A stretch of DNA of 64,000 bases from an uncultured Pseudomonadota bacterium (GCA_902763535.1 CACWSG010000002.1:1-64000); one strand, 5' to 3'. Counted from the first letter of the stretch, positions 11,605-20,608 are shown. The notes: generated from the sequence alone by a model not told the origin. Numbers and translations: made by a program.

Positions 11605-12486
11605 ATGTGGGCTATCTTTGCTTTTTTCACCAGTATCGTCAATTCGACTTATTACATTTGCAATCAAAATGCTAAATTTTCTCCATCGATTTTTATTATA
11701 TATCGAGGGTTTATTGTTGCTTTATTTGCTTTACCCTGCTTGTTTTTCTACGACATAATAACCGCTTGGCAATTTTACGCCATTGCAATTATTCAGGGCA
11801 TTATTACTGCATATAACGACTTAACAAGCTTTAAGGCTAACCAAAAATACGGCGCTGAAACTGTTAGTTCCATAATTCCGATAAATGTTTCATTCACCTT
11901 TATAATGTGGTGTTTTTTGGAACCGTTAATTATTGTAAAATATGCTCAAGCCCCAATTAAAAGTTTGTTCATTATCCTGGCATTAGGCGGCATAATCTAT
12001 TCCGTATCCAAATATCGCCGTGCCAAAATTACCAAAGAAGCTTTTATAGCTCTTTTGCCGGTAATGCTTTTAGGCTCGACCATTTCCATATTTAACAAAA
12101 CCATCATGGACTATGCTCAAGAATCTCTTTTAGGTTTGTGTTTTTGGCGAGTCTTTATCTCCAGCATAGCAGTCGGATTAACACATTTAATAATTTATAT
12201 TAATCGCGGTAAAGATTTAAAAGGTTTATTCAAACTTGATTACCTCAGACGCAGTTGGATTTTTATATTTATTCCCATCAGCATGACTTTTCGCAATCTG
12301 GCCATGTATCATACCGCCAACCCGTCCTATGTTTCCGCAATTGTCCAAACTTCGCTGCTTTGGGTTATGTTTTTTAATCGCTATATCACATTTATAAAAT
12401 TTAAAAAACGACTTATGCAAATGGAGAAAAAATGGGCATTTTTAATGCTGATTTCCATCATCACATTGGTATTGGCAACAAAATAA
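11605..12486 (+). CDS. EamA/DMT-family-like transporter
   Basis: The 293-residue protein is almost entirely hydrophobic, with about ten predicted membrane helices in two similar halves, the architecture of drug/metabolite transporters. The first half starts WAIFAFFTSIVNSTYYICNQ. The substrate cannot be read from the sequence, and family assignment rests on length and topology rather than a signature. It follows the TM2 gene and ends just before the tRNA-Gly promoter. Confidence 0.65.
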   Translation: MWAIFAFFTSIVNSTYYICNQNAKFSPSIFIIYRGFIVALFALPCLFFYDIITAWQFYAIAIIQGIITAYNDLTSFKANQKYGAETVSSIIPINVSFTFIMWCFLEPLIIVKYAQAPIKSLFIILALGGIIYSVSKYRRAKITKEAFIALLPVMLLGSTISIFNKTIMDYAQESLLGLCFWRVFISSIAVGLTHLIIYINRGKDLKGLFKLDYLRRSWIFIFIPISMTFRNLAMYHTANPSYVSAIVQTSLLWVMFFNRYITFIKFKKRLMQMEKKWAFLMLISIITLVLATK

Positions 12487-12508
12487 CTAAAAAAATATAA
12501 AATAGTAC

Positions 12509-12536
12509 TTGCAAAATAAAAATTATGTGATATTAA
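12509..12536 (+). promoter_or_regulatory. promoter of tRNA-Gly
   Basis: TTGCAA (12509-12514), a 16-bp spacer and TATTAA (12531-12536); the same -10 is used by tRNA-Arg. The start would be near 12543. Confidence 0.6.
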
Positions 12537-12554
12537 ATGTGTCGTTGATGCGAT

Positions 12555-12629
12555 GCGGGTATAGCTCAGGGGTAGAGCGCAACCTTGCCAAGGTTGATGT
12601 CGTGGGTCCGAATCCCATTGCCCGCTCCA
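12555..12629 (+). tRNA. tRNA-Gly (anticodon GCC), island integration site
   Basis: Acceptor GCGGGTA pairs with TGCCCGC, the anticodon stem CAACC/GGTTG holds TTGCCAA (anticodon GCC), the T-arm is GTGGG-TCCGAAT-CCCAT, and CCA is encoded. The gene is intact; its 3' 45 bases form part of attL and recur at 26573. Confidence 0.95.
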
Positions 12630-12632
12630 ATT
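12585..12632 (+). repeat. attL, 48-bp direct repeat in tRNA-Gly
   Basis: Bases 12585-12632, from the anticodon loop to three bases past CCA, are identical to 26573-26620. This is the signature of tyrosine-integrase insertion into a tRNA 3' end, and the integrase gene lies 325 bases away. Confidence 0.93.
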
Positions 12633-12639
12633 TATAAGG

Positions 12640-12677
12640 GAAAGGAAGGTATGATGATGACCTTCCTTTCTTTTTTT
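12640..12677 (+). terminator. terminator just inside attL
   Basis: An 11-bp stem (GAAAGGAAGGT with ACCTTCCTTTC) and 9-nt loop followed by seven T. It now terminates tRNA-Gly; the tRNA's original terminator was displaced to 26621-26660. Confidence 0.85.
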
Positions 12678-12678
12678 G

Positions 12679-12924
12679 TGTAAAATGGTTTTACACAACG
12701 ATTACTATACCAAAACATTTGATAAACAATGCGTTAACTATCATTTACACCCACGACACGAACCTTCGGTTTACACAATGTTTTACACAAAATCTGTGTA
12801 AAAATCGCAACTTTTTTTACACACACCTTCGTTTCAGAGAACAACTCAAACACCTTATTCTATAAGGCTTTTCAAGGCATAAAAAATCCCTCATAAATGA
12901 GGGGCAAAAGATGTTCGTGTCGTC
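12679..12924. promoter_or_regulatory. cluster of TGTAAAA/TTTTACA and GTTCGTGTCGT boxes at the attL end
   Basis: TGTAAAAT-G-GTTTTACA forms a palindrome at 12679-12695. More TTTACAC/GTGTAAA boxes lie between 12742 and about 12825. CACGACACGAAC (12752-12763) and ATGTTCGTGTCGT (12911-12923) are in opposite orientations. ATGTTCGTGTCGT and TGTAAAAT both recur near attR (26475 and 26502). They are candidate arm-type integrase or directionality-factor sites. No gene is seen between 12630 and 12957. Confidence 0.5.
12881..12905 (-). terminator. terminator of the integrase gene
   Basis: On the minus strand CCCTCAT/ATGAGGG followed by ATTTTTT lies about 55 bases after the integrase stop. Confidence 0.7.
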
Positions 12925-12957
12925 TGTGTGCAAAAAATGTGAAAATTTCTACCTATT

Positions 12958-14184
12958 TTAGGCTGTTTGAACCCTTGCCGGAAGAAAGAGTTGAGACATA
13001 TTTGCAAGATGTGATGATTGGTCGTAATATTGCTCAATCATTTTCACACTCGTTCCGCATTGTTTAGCAATGTTTATCGTTGGTGTTTCATTCTGAACCA
13101 ATGCTGAAATGTATGAATGACGATAGGAATACAATACTTTTGTATTAGTGTGAGCAATGTTGCATCTATCAAGTAGTCTTCTAAAGCCATTGTCCAACTC
13201 TCTTACAGCTTTGATTTCATAGTGCTTGGTCTCATTGTTGCTGTTGCAAATGCTGATGATGTTTATCTCATCTTCATTGAACTCAATGCCGTGTAGCTCA
13301 CAGAAGTGCTTTTGACGAGCCTTTAGCTTGTTAAGCATCTTCACAATCCTTGGTGATAATGCGATACTGCGCTTGTTATTTTGCTTACGACTATACACTT
13401 CATTGAACAAGCCGCCTTCACCAAAGCTCGCTTGGTAATGGCTCCAAGTAAGGTTGCGCAATTCTACTGGTCTGATACCTGTTTCATAAAGAATACTTAT
13501 GTAATAGTAGAGCAATAGCTTACGTCTTTTGGTATGGCGATTGACTTCCTTCTTGATTTCTTGCAGCAGTGTCGTGAAGATTTTTTCAACCTCTTCACTC
13601 GTGAAAGCATTACGCTTTCCTGATAAATCTTCAAACACTGGGTTGCCGTTCTCATCGTAAACGTTCTCTTTGCTACGGATGGTTGGAAGTTTCAGCTGCT
13701 TATTGATGCGTCCAGTGGTGTAGCACCAGTTGAAGAAGGAGCGCAGCGTATTGTTCTCACGGATGATGGTTGTCGGCTTCACAGGCTTGTTGGTCTTTGA
13801 TGACATAATAGTGCGCCTATACTCCACATACTTAATCAAGTCTAGGTTTGTGAGCTTGTTGATGTCCTTAATTTTTGCTTTGTTGCCAATCTTGTCGCCA
13901 AAGTAAGGAATGAAGCAGCGGTTCATATACTCACGATGCTGCGGATTGTTGGTCGTAGCAATAAAGTCTTCAGCATTCACCTGAAAGCTGTGCTTACCCA
14001 TACCTGTGTCATACTCCGCTTGTAGTTCGGAATAGATTTCCCTTGCTCTCCGAATCGCTACATCTTTGTCATAAGTGTTCAAGCTCTGACGAATAGGCTT
14101 GCCTGTTAATCCTGTGCCAATGTATAAGTGCCAACTATTACCTCTCTTACTGATGTTATAACCTTCAAACTTTATCTTTTCCAT
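12958..14184 (-). CDS. tyrosine-type site-specific integrase
   Basis: The 408-residue enzyme would cut and join the island ends at tRNA-Gly. It has an N-terminal Arm-binding-like region (1-60), a core-binding domain (about 65-160) and the catalytic domain. The catalytic residues visible are R238 in TGIRPVELRNLTW, the R355-H356 pair in YSYRHSYIS and the nucleophile Tyr387 in MIEQYYDQ. Its position beside attL, pointing toward the tRNA, is typical of islands. A terminator follows the stop. The residue after the Tyr is not the usual Gly-His, but the domain is otherwise complete. Confidence 0.93.
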   Translation of the reverse strand: MEKIKFEGYNISKRGNSWHLYIGTGLTGKPIRQSLNTYDKDVAIRRAREIYSELQAEYDTGMGKHSFQVNAEDFIATTNNPQHREYMNRCFIPYFGDKIGNKAKIKDINKLTNLDLIKYVEYRRTIMSSKTNKPVKPTTIIRENNTLRSFFNWCYTTGRINKQLKLPTIRSKENVYDENGNPVFEDLSGKRNAFTSEEVEKIFTTLLQEIKKEVNRHTKRRKLLLYYYISILYETGIRPVELRNLTWSHYQASFGEGGLFNEVYSRKQNNKRSIALSPRIVKMLNKLKARQKHFCELHGIEFNEDEINIISICNSNNETKHYEIKAVRELDNGFRRLLDRCNIAHTNTKVLYSYRHSYISALVQNETPTINIAKQCGTSVKMIEQYYDQSSHLANMSQLFLPARVQTA

Positions 14185-14247
14185 ACCTCTTTACCCCTCT
14201 TTATCTTCTAAAAATATTATACTCCGAATCGGGTCATCCTGTCAAAA

Positions 14248-14844
14248 TTATTCCGACAATTTTTGAAGATTTTTAGTGATGTAACCGCTTGTTTTACAAC
14301 AATAATTTTGCTTGAATAGTTCCCCAATAGTTCGGTAATAGTCCATTGGTTCATAAACATTTCTCAATCGTTTTAGAAGCGTTTGTAAAGCATTAGAGAA
14401 TGGTGGATTCTCCTCATATTTGTAATGCTTGGTAAGCAAACGATTGCTCTTGATGTAGTTTATACGATGATTGCCGTTATGCTTGATGTATTCAACCACG
14501 GGACAACCCTGATACTTGAATCCCATCTCCCACAGCTTTACGAGCCGACCTATCGGCAGCCGTTTGATGCTCCGATAGCCACAACAACTGCCGATGCTGT
14601 AAATCGTAAAGCAGTCAATCACTACCGAAGCGTTTGGAGTTCCTAGCGCAAACTCTTTTCTTCTCCGATACACTTGGCTGAAATGTTGGATAAACCATTG
14701 CCTATCGTTGGCTTGGCGATTGTAAATGGTATCCATAACATCTTCCCGATTCTTCTCAACAAAAGCATCTCTTGAACGCTTCAACTCAAGGATTTTCTCA
14801 TCAATCCTTTGTAGATGCTGATTATAAATGCTTACTTCCATCAT
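14248..14844 (-). CDS. unrecognised island protein, cysteine-containing
   Basis: I start at the ATG of MMEVSIYN because AGGAC precedes it; a start 21 bases upstream would overlap the DUF3768 gene. The 198 residues begin with a charged helix (QHLQRIDEKILELKRSRDAF) and have a central segment SIGSCCGYRSIKRLPIGRLVKLWEMGF that looks like a small helix-turn-helix, and a basic C-terminus ending in CCKTSGYITKNLQKLSE. DNA binding is possible but not demonstrated. It is the last of a tight three-gene set with DUF3768 and an ankyrin protein. Confidence 0.65.
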   Translation of the reverse strand: MMEVSIYNQHLQRIDEKILELKRSRDAFVEKNREDVMDTIYNRQANDRQWFIQHFSQVYRRRKEFALGTPNASVVIDCFTIYSIGSCCGYRSIKRLPIGRLVKLWEMGFKYQGCPVVEYIKHNGNHRINYIKSNRLLTKHYKYEENPPFSNALQTLLKRLRNVYEPMDYYRTIGELFKQNYCCKTSGYITKNLQKLSE

Positions 14845-14848
14845 TGTC

Positions 14849-15175
14849 CTAGTATTCTTCTGCATACATAATGGTTAGAACTTTGTTTGTAAGTCTTGGA
14901 TTACAAGCATTCGGAGAAAGATACAGAAACTTTTGGTCGTAGTTGTCTATCTTCCAAAAGATTTTATGACCTTTGTAGTCAAAGGCTCCGAAGTCGTGTT
15001 CATTATACGGGTCATTGCCTTCATCAAAGTTATCAAAGGTTCTGACCTTGGTAATGATGGCTTCAATGTCTTCCTTGGTGTTAGAACGGATGCCGCAAGT
15101 GAGAACGAGAGTTCCCTTTGATAAATGCTTGCGAAAGTCATCGTTCTGTTGAGCGATTACTTCTGCATTAGTCAT
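14849..15175 (-). CDS. DUF3768 family protein
   Basis: The 108 residues match the DUF3768 pattern throughout: an N-terminal helix (IAQQNDDFRKHL), GTLVLTCGI, the hallmark NDPYNEHDFGAFDYKGHKIFWKIDNYD and the ending LTNKVLTIMYAEEY. DUF3768 proteins are small, soluble, of unknown function, and common on alphaproteobacterial plasmids and islands. The start overlaps the end of the upstream ankyrin gene by eight bases and the stop lies four bases before the next ATG, so the three are translated from one message. Confidence 0.85.
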   Translation of the reverse strand: MTNAEVIAQQNDDFRKHLSKGTLVLTCGIRSNTKEDIEAIITKVRTFDNFDEGNDPYNEHDFGAFDYKGHKIFWKIDNYDQKFLYLSPNACNPRLTNKVLTIMYAEEY

Positions 15176-15692
15176 GGGATGCTTTCTCCATTATCTCTAA
15201 AATCTCGTCATCATCAAAGGCTGGATTAGCTTTAGCTATGTCATAAGCTGATAGACCTTCGTGATTACGAACACTATCATCGCTCTTGAGAAACAAGTTC
15301 CACACTACATCATAGCGCATTGCTACTTGCGGATGTGCAGCTGCAATCATCAACGGAGTATTACCTTGCACATCTTGAGCATTTACATCAGCTCCGGCAT
15401 CTATAAGTAAAGCCAAACAATCAAAAGAGCTGCGATGTGCTGCCATAATGTGTAGAGCTGTTTGACCTTGCTTATTAACTCGGTCAAGTTTAGCTCCATG
15501 CTTTAAGAACTTCGCAATTACTTCGGGATTGCAATGCTCCTTACACACCCACATAAAAGGTGTCCAGCCATTGTGATTGTAAGGAAGGTTAATATTAACA
15601 TCCTTTTCTAATAGCTCATCAATAGTTGAAAAATTGTCATGATATAATGCGTTCATTAACTGACAACGCAAATCGTTCTGTATATTAGTCAT
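15168..15692 (-). CDS. cytoplasmic ankyrin-repeat protein
   Basis: The 174-residue protein has four or five ankyrin repeats: NGWTPFMWVCKEHCNPEVIAKFLKHGAKLD, QGQTALHIMAAH...LLIDAGADVN and QGNTPLMIAAAH, then a degenerate last repeat (HEGLSAYDIAKANPAF). It has no signal peptide and so should act in the cytoplasm as a protein-binding scaffold. AAGGAG seven bases before the ATG supports the start. It is the first gene of the set with DUF3768. Confidence 0.85.
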   Translation of the reverse strand: MTNIQNDLRCQLMNALYHDNFSTIDELLEKDVNINLPYNHNGWTPFMWVCKEHCNPEVIAKFLKHGAKLDRVNKQGQTALHIMAAHRSSFDCLALLIDAGADVNAQDVQGNTPLMIAAAHPQVAMRYDVVWNLFLKSDDSVRNHEGLSAYDIAKANPAFDDDEILEIMEKASHD

Positions 15693-15863
15693 ATTAAATC
15701 TCCTTTTAGTCCTTTAAGCAGGGCAAGTTGGTTATAAATCCGCTTTTAAGAAGATTTAAACATGCCAGAATCGGCTTGTCAAGCCTGAATTGCATAAAAA
15801 ATACTGGCAACTTGTTGTTTTCAGGTAATTTATTTTAAATACAGATACTTATACTATGAAAAA

Positions 15864-15888
15864 AGTTTCCATAAATAATTATGAAACT
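15864..15888. promoter_or_regulatory. imperfect inverted repeat before the small gene at 15911
   Basis: AGTTTC...GAAACT arms around an AT-rich centre lie 23 bases before the start codon. It could be an operator; nothing else is recognised between 15693 and 15910. Confidence 0.3.
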
Positions 15889-15910
15889 ATGAATTAAGTA
15901 TAGGAGAACT

Positions 15911-16231
15911 ATGATGAAAGTATTGATTGAAACTATTAAGAACCGCAAAGGATATAAGCATTTCAAAGATGAAGATGCTATGAATGACTATCTTTCAAAG
16001 CATTGTAAGAATATTGCCAGCTATGAAATACTGAATGAATATGATGTAGCTGTTGACGAGACTAATGAAATGCTCCAATCATTCATAGATGATTGTGAAA
16101 CTATACATAACAAGCTGTTTTGGTTATTTAGACAGCACGAGCATATAGACGAGAAGTATTCATTGAAACTGCTATATGCTGCTGGTCGTGTTTATGATGG
16201 TATGAGTGCTATTAAGAAGTGCTTGAGATAA
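15911..16231 (+). CDS. small unrecognised island protein
   Basis: The 106-residue acidic protein (MKVLIETIKNRKGYKHFKDE) is predicted mostly helical, with a C-terminal helical hairpin (DCETIHNKLFWLFRQHEHID...LLYAAGRVYDGMSAIKKCL). AGGAG precedes tandem ATG codons at 15911 and 15914. It is the only plus-strand gene in this half of the island and has its own terminator. Function unknown. Confidence 0.6.
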   Translation: MMKVLIETIKNRKGYKHFKDEDAMNDYLSKHCKNIASYEILNEYDVAVDETNEMLQSFIDDCETIHNKLFWLFRQHEHIDEKYSLKLLYAAGRVYDGMSAIKKCLR

Positions 16232-16233
16232 TA

Positions 16234-16262
16234 AAAACCGCCATATTGCTATGGCGGTTTTT
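16234..16262 (+). terminator. terminator after the small island gene
   Basis: AAACCGCCAT pairs with ATGGCGGTTT and a T run follows. Confidence 0.85.
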
Positions 16263-16304
16263 ATAAATGTAACAATGTTACTAGAAGGTATTAGGTAACA
16301 AAGC

Positions 16305-16814
16305 TTAAATAATATCAATTATTTTAATTAGCTTATTTATTTGCTCCTTTGTTATATATATTTTTTTATTACTATGGCTTATACTAATTCGGTCAAAATT
16401 TTTGTCTCCCTCTGCTTCCATTTCACTTTTATTCGTTTCTATTAAATGTGCAAATTCATTGCGTAAGTCATGAAAAAATACTTCATATTCATTTAATTCC
16501 TCATTTATAAATTCTTTTTCGTTATTTTCGTTTTTTATTTTATCTTTACAATATTTTTCTACTCTTTTATTGAAATAATCACCATATATATCATATATCA
16601 ATTGCTTTAATTCACAATCTTTATCATTCTTCTTTATTTCTTCAATTAAGGAATTTTTACCATTATTTTCTATATAATCTGAAAATATGATAATAGAACA
16701 ACAAATCAAAACTGATAAAGGTTGCGTCATATCATATTTTTTAGATTTGTATTCATTGTATACATCAATCTGTCTTTTGACTAAATCTCTGGCAAAATCA
16801 TTTATTTCGCTCAC
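16305..16814 (-). CDS. HEPN-domain protein, pEK499-p136-like
   Basis: The 169-residue protein starts at GTG with AAGGAG upstream. It is helical and contains the HEPN nuclease motif R-x4-H as RNEFAH (118-123) after an acidic helix (NEYEVFFHDL). The end (RISISHSNKKIYITKEQINKLIKII) resembles the pEK499-p136-type HEPN family found on plasmids. HEPN proteins are often metal-independent ribonucleases of toxin-antitoxin or abortive-infection systems, but no antitoxin partner is adjacent. A defence role is inference. Confidence 0.65.
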   Translation of the reverse strand: MSEINDFARDLVKRQIDVYNEYKSKKYDMTQPLSVLICCSIIIFSDYIENNGKNSLIEEIKKNDKDCELKQLIYDIYGDYFNKRVEKYCKDKIKNENNEKEFINEELNEYEVFFHDLRNEFAHLIETNKSEMEAEGDKNFDRISISHSNKKIYITKEQINKLIKIIDII

Positions 16815-16976
16815 TTTTAAACTCCTTTAGCTGTTTATGTTGAACATAGCTAGAGTGTATTCACCTAAGTTGTTTTTTCAAGTAAAAATCTGAGCTTTGG
16901 TACACAATCAATAAGTACTAACAATGTGATTTCAATGATTTTTTATAACATTTATCTATATTGTATGCACAGAACC

Positions 16977-17369
16977 TTACTTCTTAATGCATTGTGAAAC
17001 CGCTGTATAATACACAAATTCACCCATGTAAAGGTCGCCCGAAATTTTTCCTGTCTCATAACCGCTAAATATCACATTTTCATAAACTTGCAACGGGCGA
17101 TATATACAACGAAATATTTCTCGCGCATTGTTTGTTTTTCCTTGCTCCATATAACTTATAAGTACACTGTTCAGTATTCCTTTTAGATATCCTAGATAAA
17201 CCATATCGTTTGTTGCTGATTCTGCTTTTGCAAGCGAATAAGCCTCTGCTACTGTCAGAAATTCAGGAGACATTAACTCACCTTTTTCATTGAATGCCTT
17301 GGGCGTCTCTGCTAAAGCATTATTTGCTATCATAAGCATGCCTATAACAAGTAAAATGTATTTTTTCAT
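16977..17369 (-). CDS. small exported protein, last gene of the PLD operon
   Basis: The 130-residue precursor has a signal peptide (MKKYILLVIGMLMIANNALA) and a mature part of about 110 residues with two cysteines (FRCIYRP and AVSQCIKK) that could form a disulphide. The YLGYLKGILNSVLISY segment vaguely recalls the helical core of Rap1a-type exported immunity proteins, but this is weak. AAGGAG precedes the start, 29 bases after the TPR lipoprotein gene, so it is probably the last gene of that operon. Confidence 0.65.
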   Translation of the reverse strand: MKKYILLVIGMLMIANNALAETPKAFNEKGELMSPEFLTVAEAYSLAKAESATNDMVYLGYLKGILNSVLISYMEQGKTNNAREIFRCIYRPLQVYENVIFSGYETGKISGDLYMGEFVYYTAVSQCIKK

Positions 17370-17398
17370 ACAACTATCTCCTTTTTAGCAACATTATC

Positions 17399-19516
17399 TT
17401 ATTTAATCTCTTTTATCTGTTTCATAATTTTCTTTTTCTGTTCATTATTCACCATCATCTTAGGAATGTACGAAATTATGGTATTTTTGAACTTTTTATA
17501 ATTGTCCTTATATTCTGTTTTATCGGCATACTTATCTACTAATTCTATTAACTTTATACCGCTATCAACGACAGTATCATAAGGACTTGTTTCAATAAAA
17601 GCACAGATAAATGGTTTATTATCATTGAAGGATTCATAATCCTTATCAAATTGATCAGACGCTACTTTGCTTGCGTGCTCAATTGCTTCAGCAGGCATTT
17701 TTATCTCAATATCATTATAATTAAGGATTGAATATGTTTCTTCTGCAAGTTTCAGATAAGAGCTAATATTTCGTCCTTTGCAAAATTCTTTTATTTTATC
17801 AATACTATAATAAGCTTGGCGATATATAGACATTGGCAGAAGGGCATTTGCATATTTGTCTTCGTGTTCAATTACCTTCTTTAGTATAATATTTGCCATT
17901 TCAATATCTTTTTTATTGTTAGTCTTTTGGGCTCGTTCTAAAACTAACAGAATATCACTACGGGCTTGTTGTAGCTTCTTTTCCGTAATATCGTACAAAG
18001 TGTTAAAGAAAGCTCTGGTCATCAAGTTTGTGGTGTTGGGAACAAGGCTAATTGCTTTATTAACATATTCTGATGCTTTATCCAAAAAAACATAATCTGA
18101 TGGATTTTTGCTGTGTTGCTCTACATACATGTTATATAAAATTTTTACACCATTAGAATATAATTCTTCATTATATGGATCATATTTGATTGCTAAATCA
18201 ATATCTTTAATAGCTCCATCATAATCCTTGTTATCCACTTTAATTAAAGCTCTGTAATAGTATGCTTCAGAGTAATATGGATTAAGTTTTATAGCTTTGT
18301 TAAGAGCCTGAATTGCACCTTTTTTATCATAGATTTTAGCTTTCTTTTCTCCTAAGTCATTCAAATCATAAAATTGAGCTCTTTCCGGTTTCTTCTTTAT
18401 TGTTTCAGATCTAAGTTCTAAGCTATGTAAATAAAATGAATAATGTTCGCATATTTCTTTGTGCACACCATAATCTTGCGATTTTGCCTCAAAAAAATTA
18501 CAATTAAATATCTTTTTAGCTTCTTCATAATTACCTTTTATTAAATCTTTATAAGCTTTTTGGTATTTAATAATTGTTTCATCAGTTGCTTTTGGATTGA
18601 AAAGAGTTTCATAATATTTTTTGGCTATAGCGATATCATCGTAGCTAGGTATTTTAGTGTCAGGAAACAACGAGAATAGTTTATTAGTAGCAGATAAATA
18701 AAATTTATCTTCAGCAACTTTAATTACTTTCTCACTTATATCATTTTGCAATGATTGTACTATTTCATAACTTTTATCATTATCTTTTTTAAACATTTTC
18801 GCTGCTGTTTCAGCATCTTCTAAAAATTTTTCTTTATTATTTAATTTATAATAGGATAAGCCTCTGTATATGATGTTATAAGGTTCGTTTTCAAGCTCAA
18901 TAGCTTTAGTAAAAGCTTCTACCGCTTTATCATACGAGTTATTTTGGTAAAACATTTTCCCTTTCTTTATAAGGGGATATGTATCATAAGGATTATACTT
19001 AAAAGCCAAGTCATAATCTTTTTCAGCAGCATCGTAATTTTTATCTTTTTTTTCAATATCAGCTTTATTTTGATAGGCTAGATAATAATAAGGATTTATT
19101 TCTAGTGCTTTATTGAAATCTTTTAAAGCTCCTTTTATATCATTAAATTCGTATTTGTATACTCCTCTGTCATTATAAGCTTTGTAATCAGAAGGATCTT
19201 TTTTAATATCTTTCTCACTAAAAACTAACATAGATGTTTCATAAATTGCATCTAGTTTATTTTTTTTATCCATTACTAGTGAAAAAGCTTTTTTGTAATC
19301 ACCTTTTAATACATAAGATTGTAAAGTTTTATATTGCTTAATAAGTTCTTTATCATTTGATAACATTACTCTGTCATGTAAAGTAAGCTCCATAATTTCC
19401 TTAGTTTCATTTGAGTTATTTGATGCTATATCAGTGTTTTGCTCTTTTGTATTTAAGTTGCAAGATGATAATAAAATACAAATGCCCGAGATAATAAGAA
19501 GCAATTTATTTTTCAT
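17399..19516 (-). CDS. TPR-repeat lipoprotein
   Basis: The 705-residue product has a lipoprotein signal (LLLIISGICILLSSC) and two blocks of tetratricopeptide repeats: about 100-240 (AYNDRGVYKYEFNDIKGALK, LAYQNKADIEKKDKNYDAA, AVEAFTKAIELENEP) and about 395-480 (AIQALNKAIKLNPYY, AYYYRALIKVDNKDYDGAI). The rest is helical and Lys-rich. It should be anchored to the inner face of the outer membrane or the outer face of the inner membrane as a scaffold. It is the third gene of the PLD-ankyrin-TPR operon, with AGGAG before the ATG. Confidence 0.85.
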   Translation of the reverse strand: MKNKLLLIISGICILLSSCNLNTKEQNTDIASNNSNETKEIMELTLHDRVMLSNDKELIKQYKTLQSYVLKGDYKKAFSLVMDKKNKLDAIYETSMLVFSEKDIKKDPSDYKAYNDRGVYKYEFNDIKGALKDFNKALEINPYYYLAYQNKADIEKKDKNYDAAEKDYDLAFKYNPYDTYPLIKKGKMFYQNNSYDKAVEAFTKAIELENEPYNIIYRGLSYYKLNNKEKFLEDAETAAKMFKKDNDKSYEIVQSLQNDISEKVIKVAEDKFYLSATNKLFSLFPDTKIPSYDDIAIAKKYYETLFNPKATDETIIKYQKAYKDLIKGNYEEAKKIFNCNFFEAKSQDYGVHKEICEHYSFYLHSLELRSETIKKKPERAQFYDLNDLGEKKAKIYDKKGAIQALNKAIKLNPYYSEAYYYRALIKVDNKDYDGAIKDIDLAIKYDPYNEELYSNGVKILYNMYVEQHSKNPSDYVFLDKASEYVNKAISLVPNTTNLMTRAFFNTLYDITEKKLQQARSDILLVLERAQKTNNKKDIEMANIILKKVIEHEDKYANALLPMSIYRQAYYSIDKIKEFCKGRNISSYLKLAEETYSILNYNDIEIKMPAEAIEHASKVASDQFDKDYESFNDNKPFICAFIETSPYDTVVDSGIKLIELVDKYADKTEYKDNYKKFKNTIISYIPKMMVNNEQKKKIMKQIKEIK

Positions 19517-19531
19517 AGTTCAACTCCTATG

Positions 19532-20605
19532 TTATTTGTACATCAAATCATTCATTTTCCAATAAACATCAGTTCCGTATATTTTGGGATTTTCAGCAGC
19601 ATAATCTAGAGCTGTTTTTCCTTCTTTATTTTTTATTTTTACATCAGCACCATGATTTAACAACGCATCAATAACTTCAGGGTTAATATCGCTATTTGTT
19701 GCTGCCATCATTAGTGCTGTATATCCATGGGTGTCTTTGGAATTTATATTATTAGCTCCGTGTTTAATTAATATTTCAATTACTTCAGGATTTCTGTTTA
19801 GCGTTGCCTCCATCAAGATTGTGAGTCCGAAAACATTTTTAGCATTAACATCTGCCCCATGTTTTATTAATGTTTCAATTACAGCAGGATTTTTATTTAA
19901 GGCTACAGCGCCTCCTAACACTGTATTACCTTTATCATCTTTACTATTAACATTAGCACCTTCTTTTATAAAAATTTCAATGATTTCAGGATTAGGATTG
20001 TGTTCTGCTGCTAATTTAAATGCTGATTTTTGATTAAAAGTTCCATCAAGATTTAACCAATCATTATATTGTACATCAATTTTAGCACCGTGTTTTATTA
20101 GAGTTTTAATTATATCGGGATTATCATTCTCACACGCAAATATCAAAGCTGTTTTACCCATTTCATTTCGCGTATTAACGTCAGCTCCATGTTTAATCAA
20201 TGTTTCTACTACAGCAGGATTTTTATTATTTCCAGAAGCAATCATCAATGCAGTATTACCATTATTATTTCTTGCATTAATATCAGCACCATTTGCTAGA
20301 ATAATATCAACTATTGCTAGATTTTCATTGTCGGCTACTGCATTCATTAGAATAGTATTTCCTCCAAAAGAAAGTTTGGCATTTATGTCAACACCACTTT
20401 TTATCATATCTTTAACCATCTCAGGAGTAGCTGATTTCCACCACTCAGCATTTACTCGCCTCTCTTTTAATATTTCTGGAGTAAACGACTTTATGTTTTC
20501 TTGAGCTTTAGCAACTATTCTTTCTGCAAATGGATCAGCAAAAGATATATTTGGTATAAAATTTACGCAAATAAGCAGTAAAACAAATTTTTTAATATTA
20601 ATCAT
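19532..20605 (-). CDS. exported ankyrin-repeat protein
   Basis: A signal peptide (KKFVLLLICVNFIPNISFA) precedes about eight ankyrin repeats of the N-G-x-TALM-A...GADVN type that run from about residue 75 to the end. Repeats are highly regular (for example NPAVVETLIKHGADVN appears more than once), suggesting recent repeat duplication. The protein should act in the periplasm or be surface-exposed. Its ribosome binding site (AAAGGG) lies within the last codons of the PLD gene, three bases away, so the two are translationally coupled; the TPR gene follows 15 bases later. Confidence 0.88.
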   Translation of the reverse strand: MINIKKFVLLLICVNFIPNISFADPFAERIVAKAQENIKSFTPEILKERRVNAEWWKSATPEMVKDMIKSGVDINAKLSFGGNTILMNAVADNENLAIVDIILANGADINARNNNGNTALMIASGNNKNPAVVETLIKHGADVNTRNEMGKTALIFACENDNPDIIKTLIKHGAKIDVQYNDWLNLDGTFNQKSAFKLAAEHNPNPEIIEIFIKEGANVNSKDDKGNTVLGGAVALNKNPAVIETLIKHGADVNAKNVFGLTILMEATLNRNPEVIEILIKHGANNINSKDTHGYTALMMAATNSDINPEVIDALLNHGADVKIKNKEGKTALDYAAENPKIYGTDVYWKMNDLMYK

Positions 20606-20608
20606 TTT

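Noticed and set aside
12381-12698. minus-strand frame antisense to tRNA-Gly
   Set aside because: It covers the tRNA and the 3' end of the transporter gene; a by-product of the tRNA sequence.
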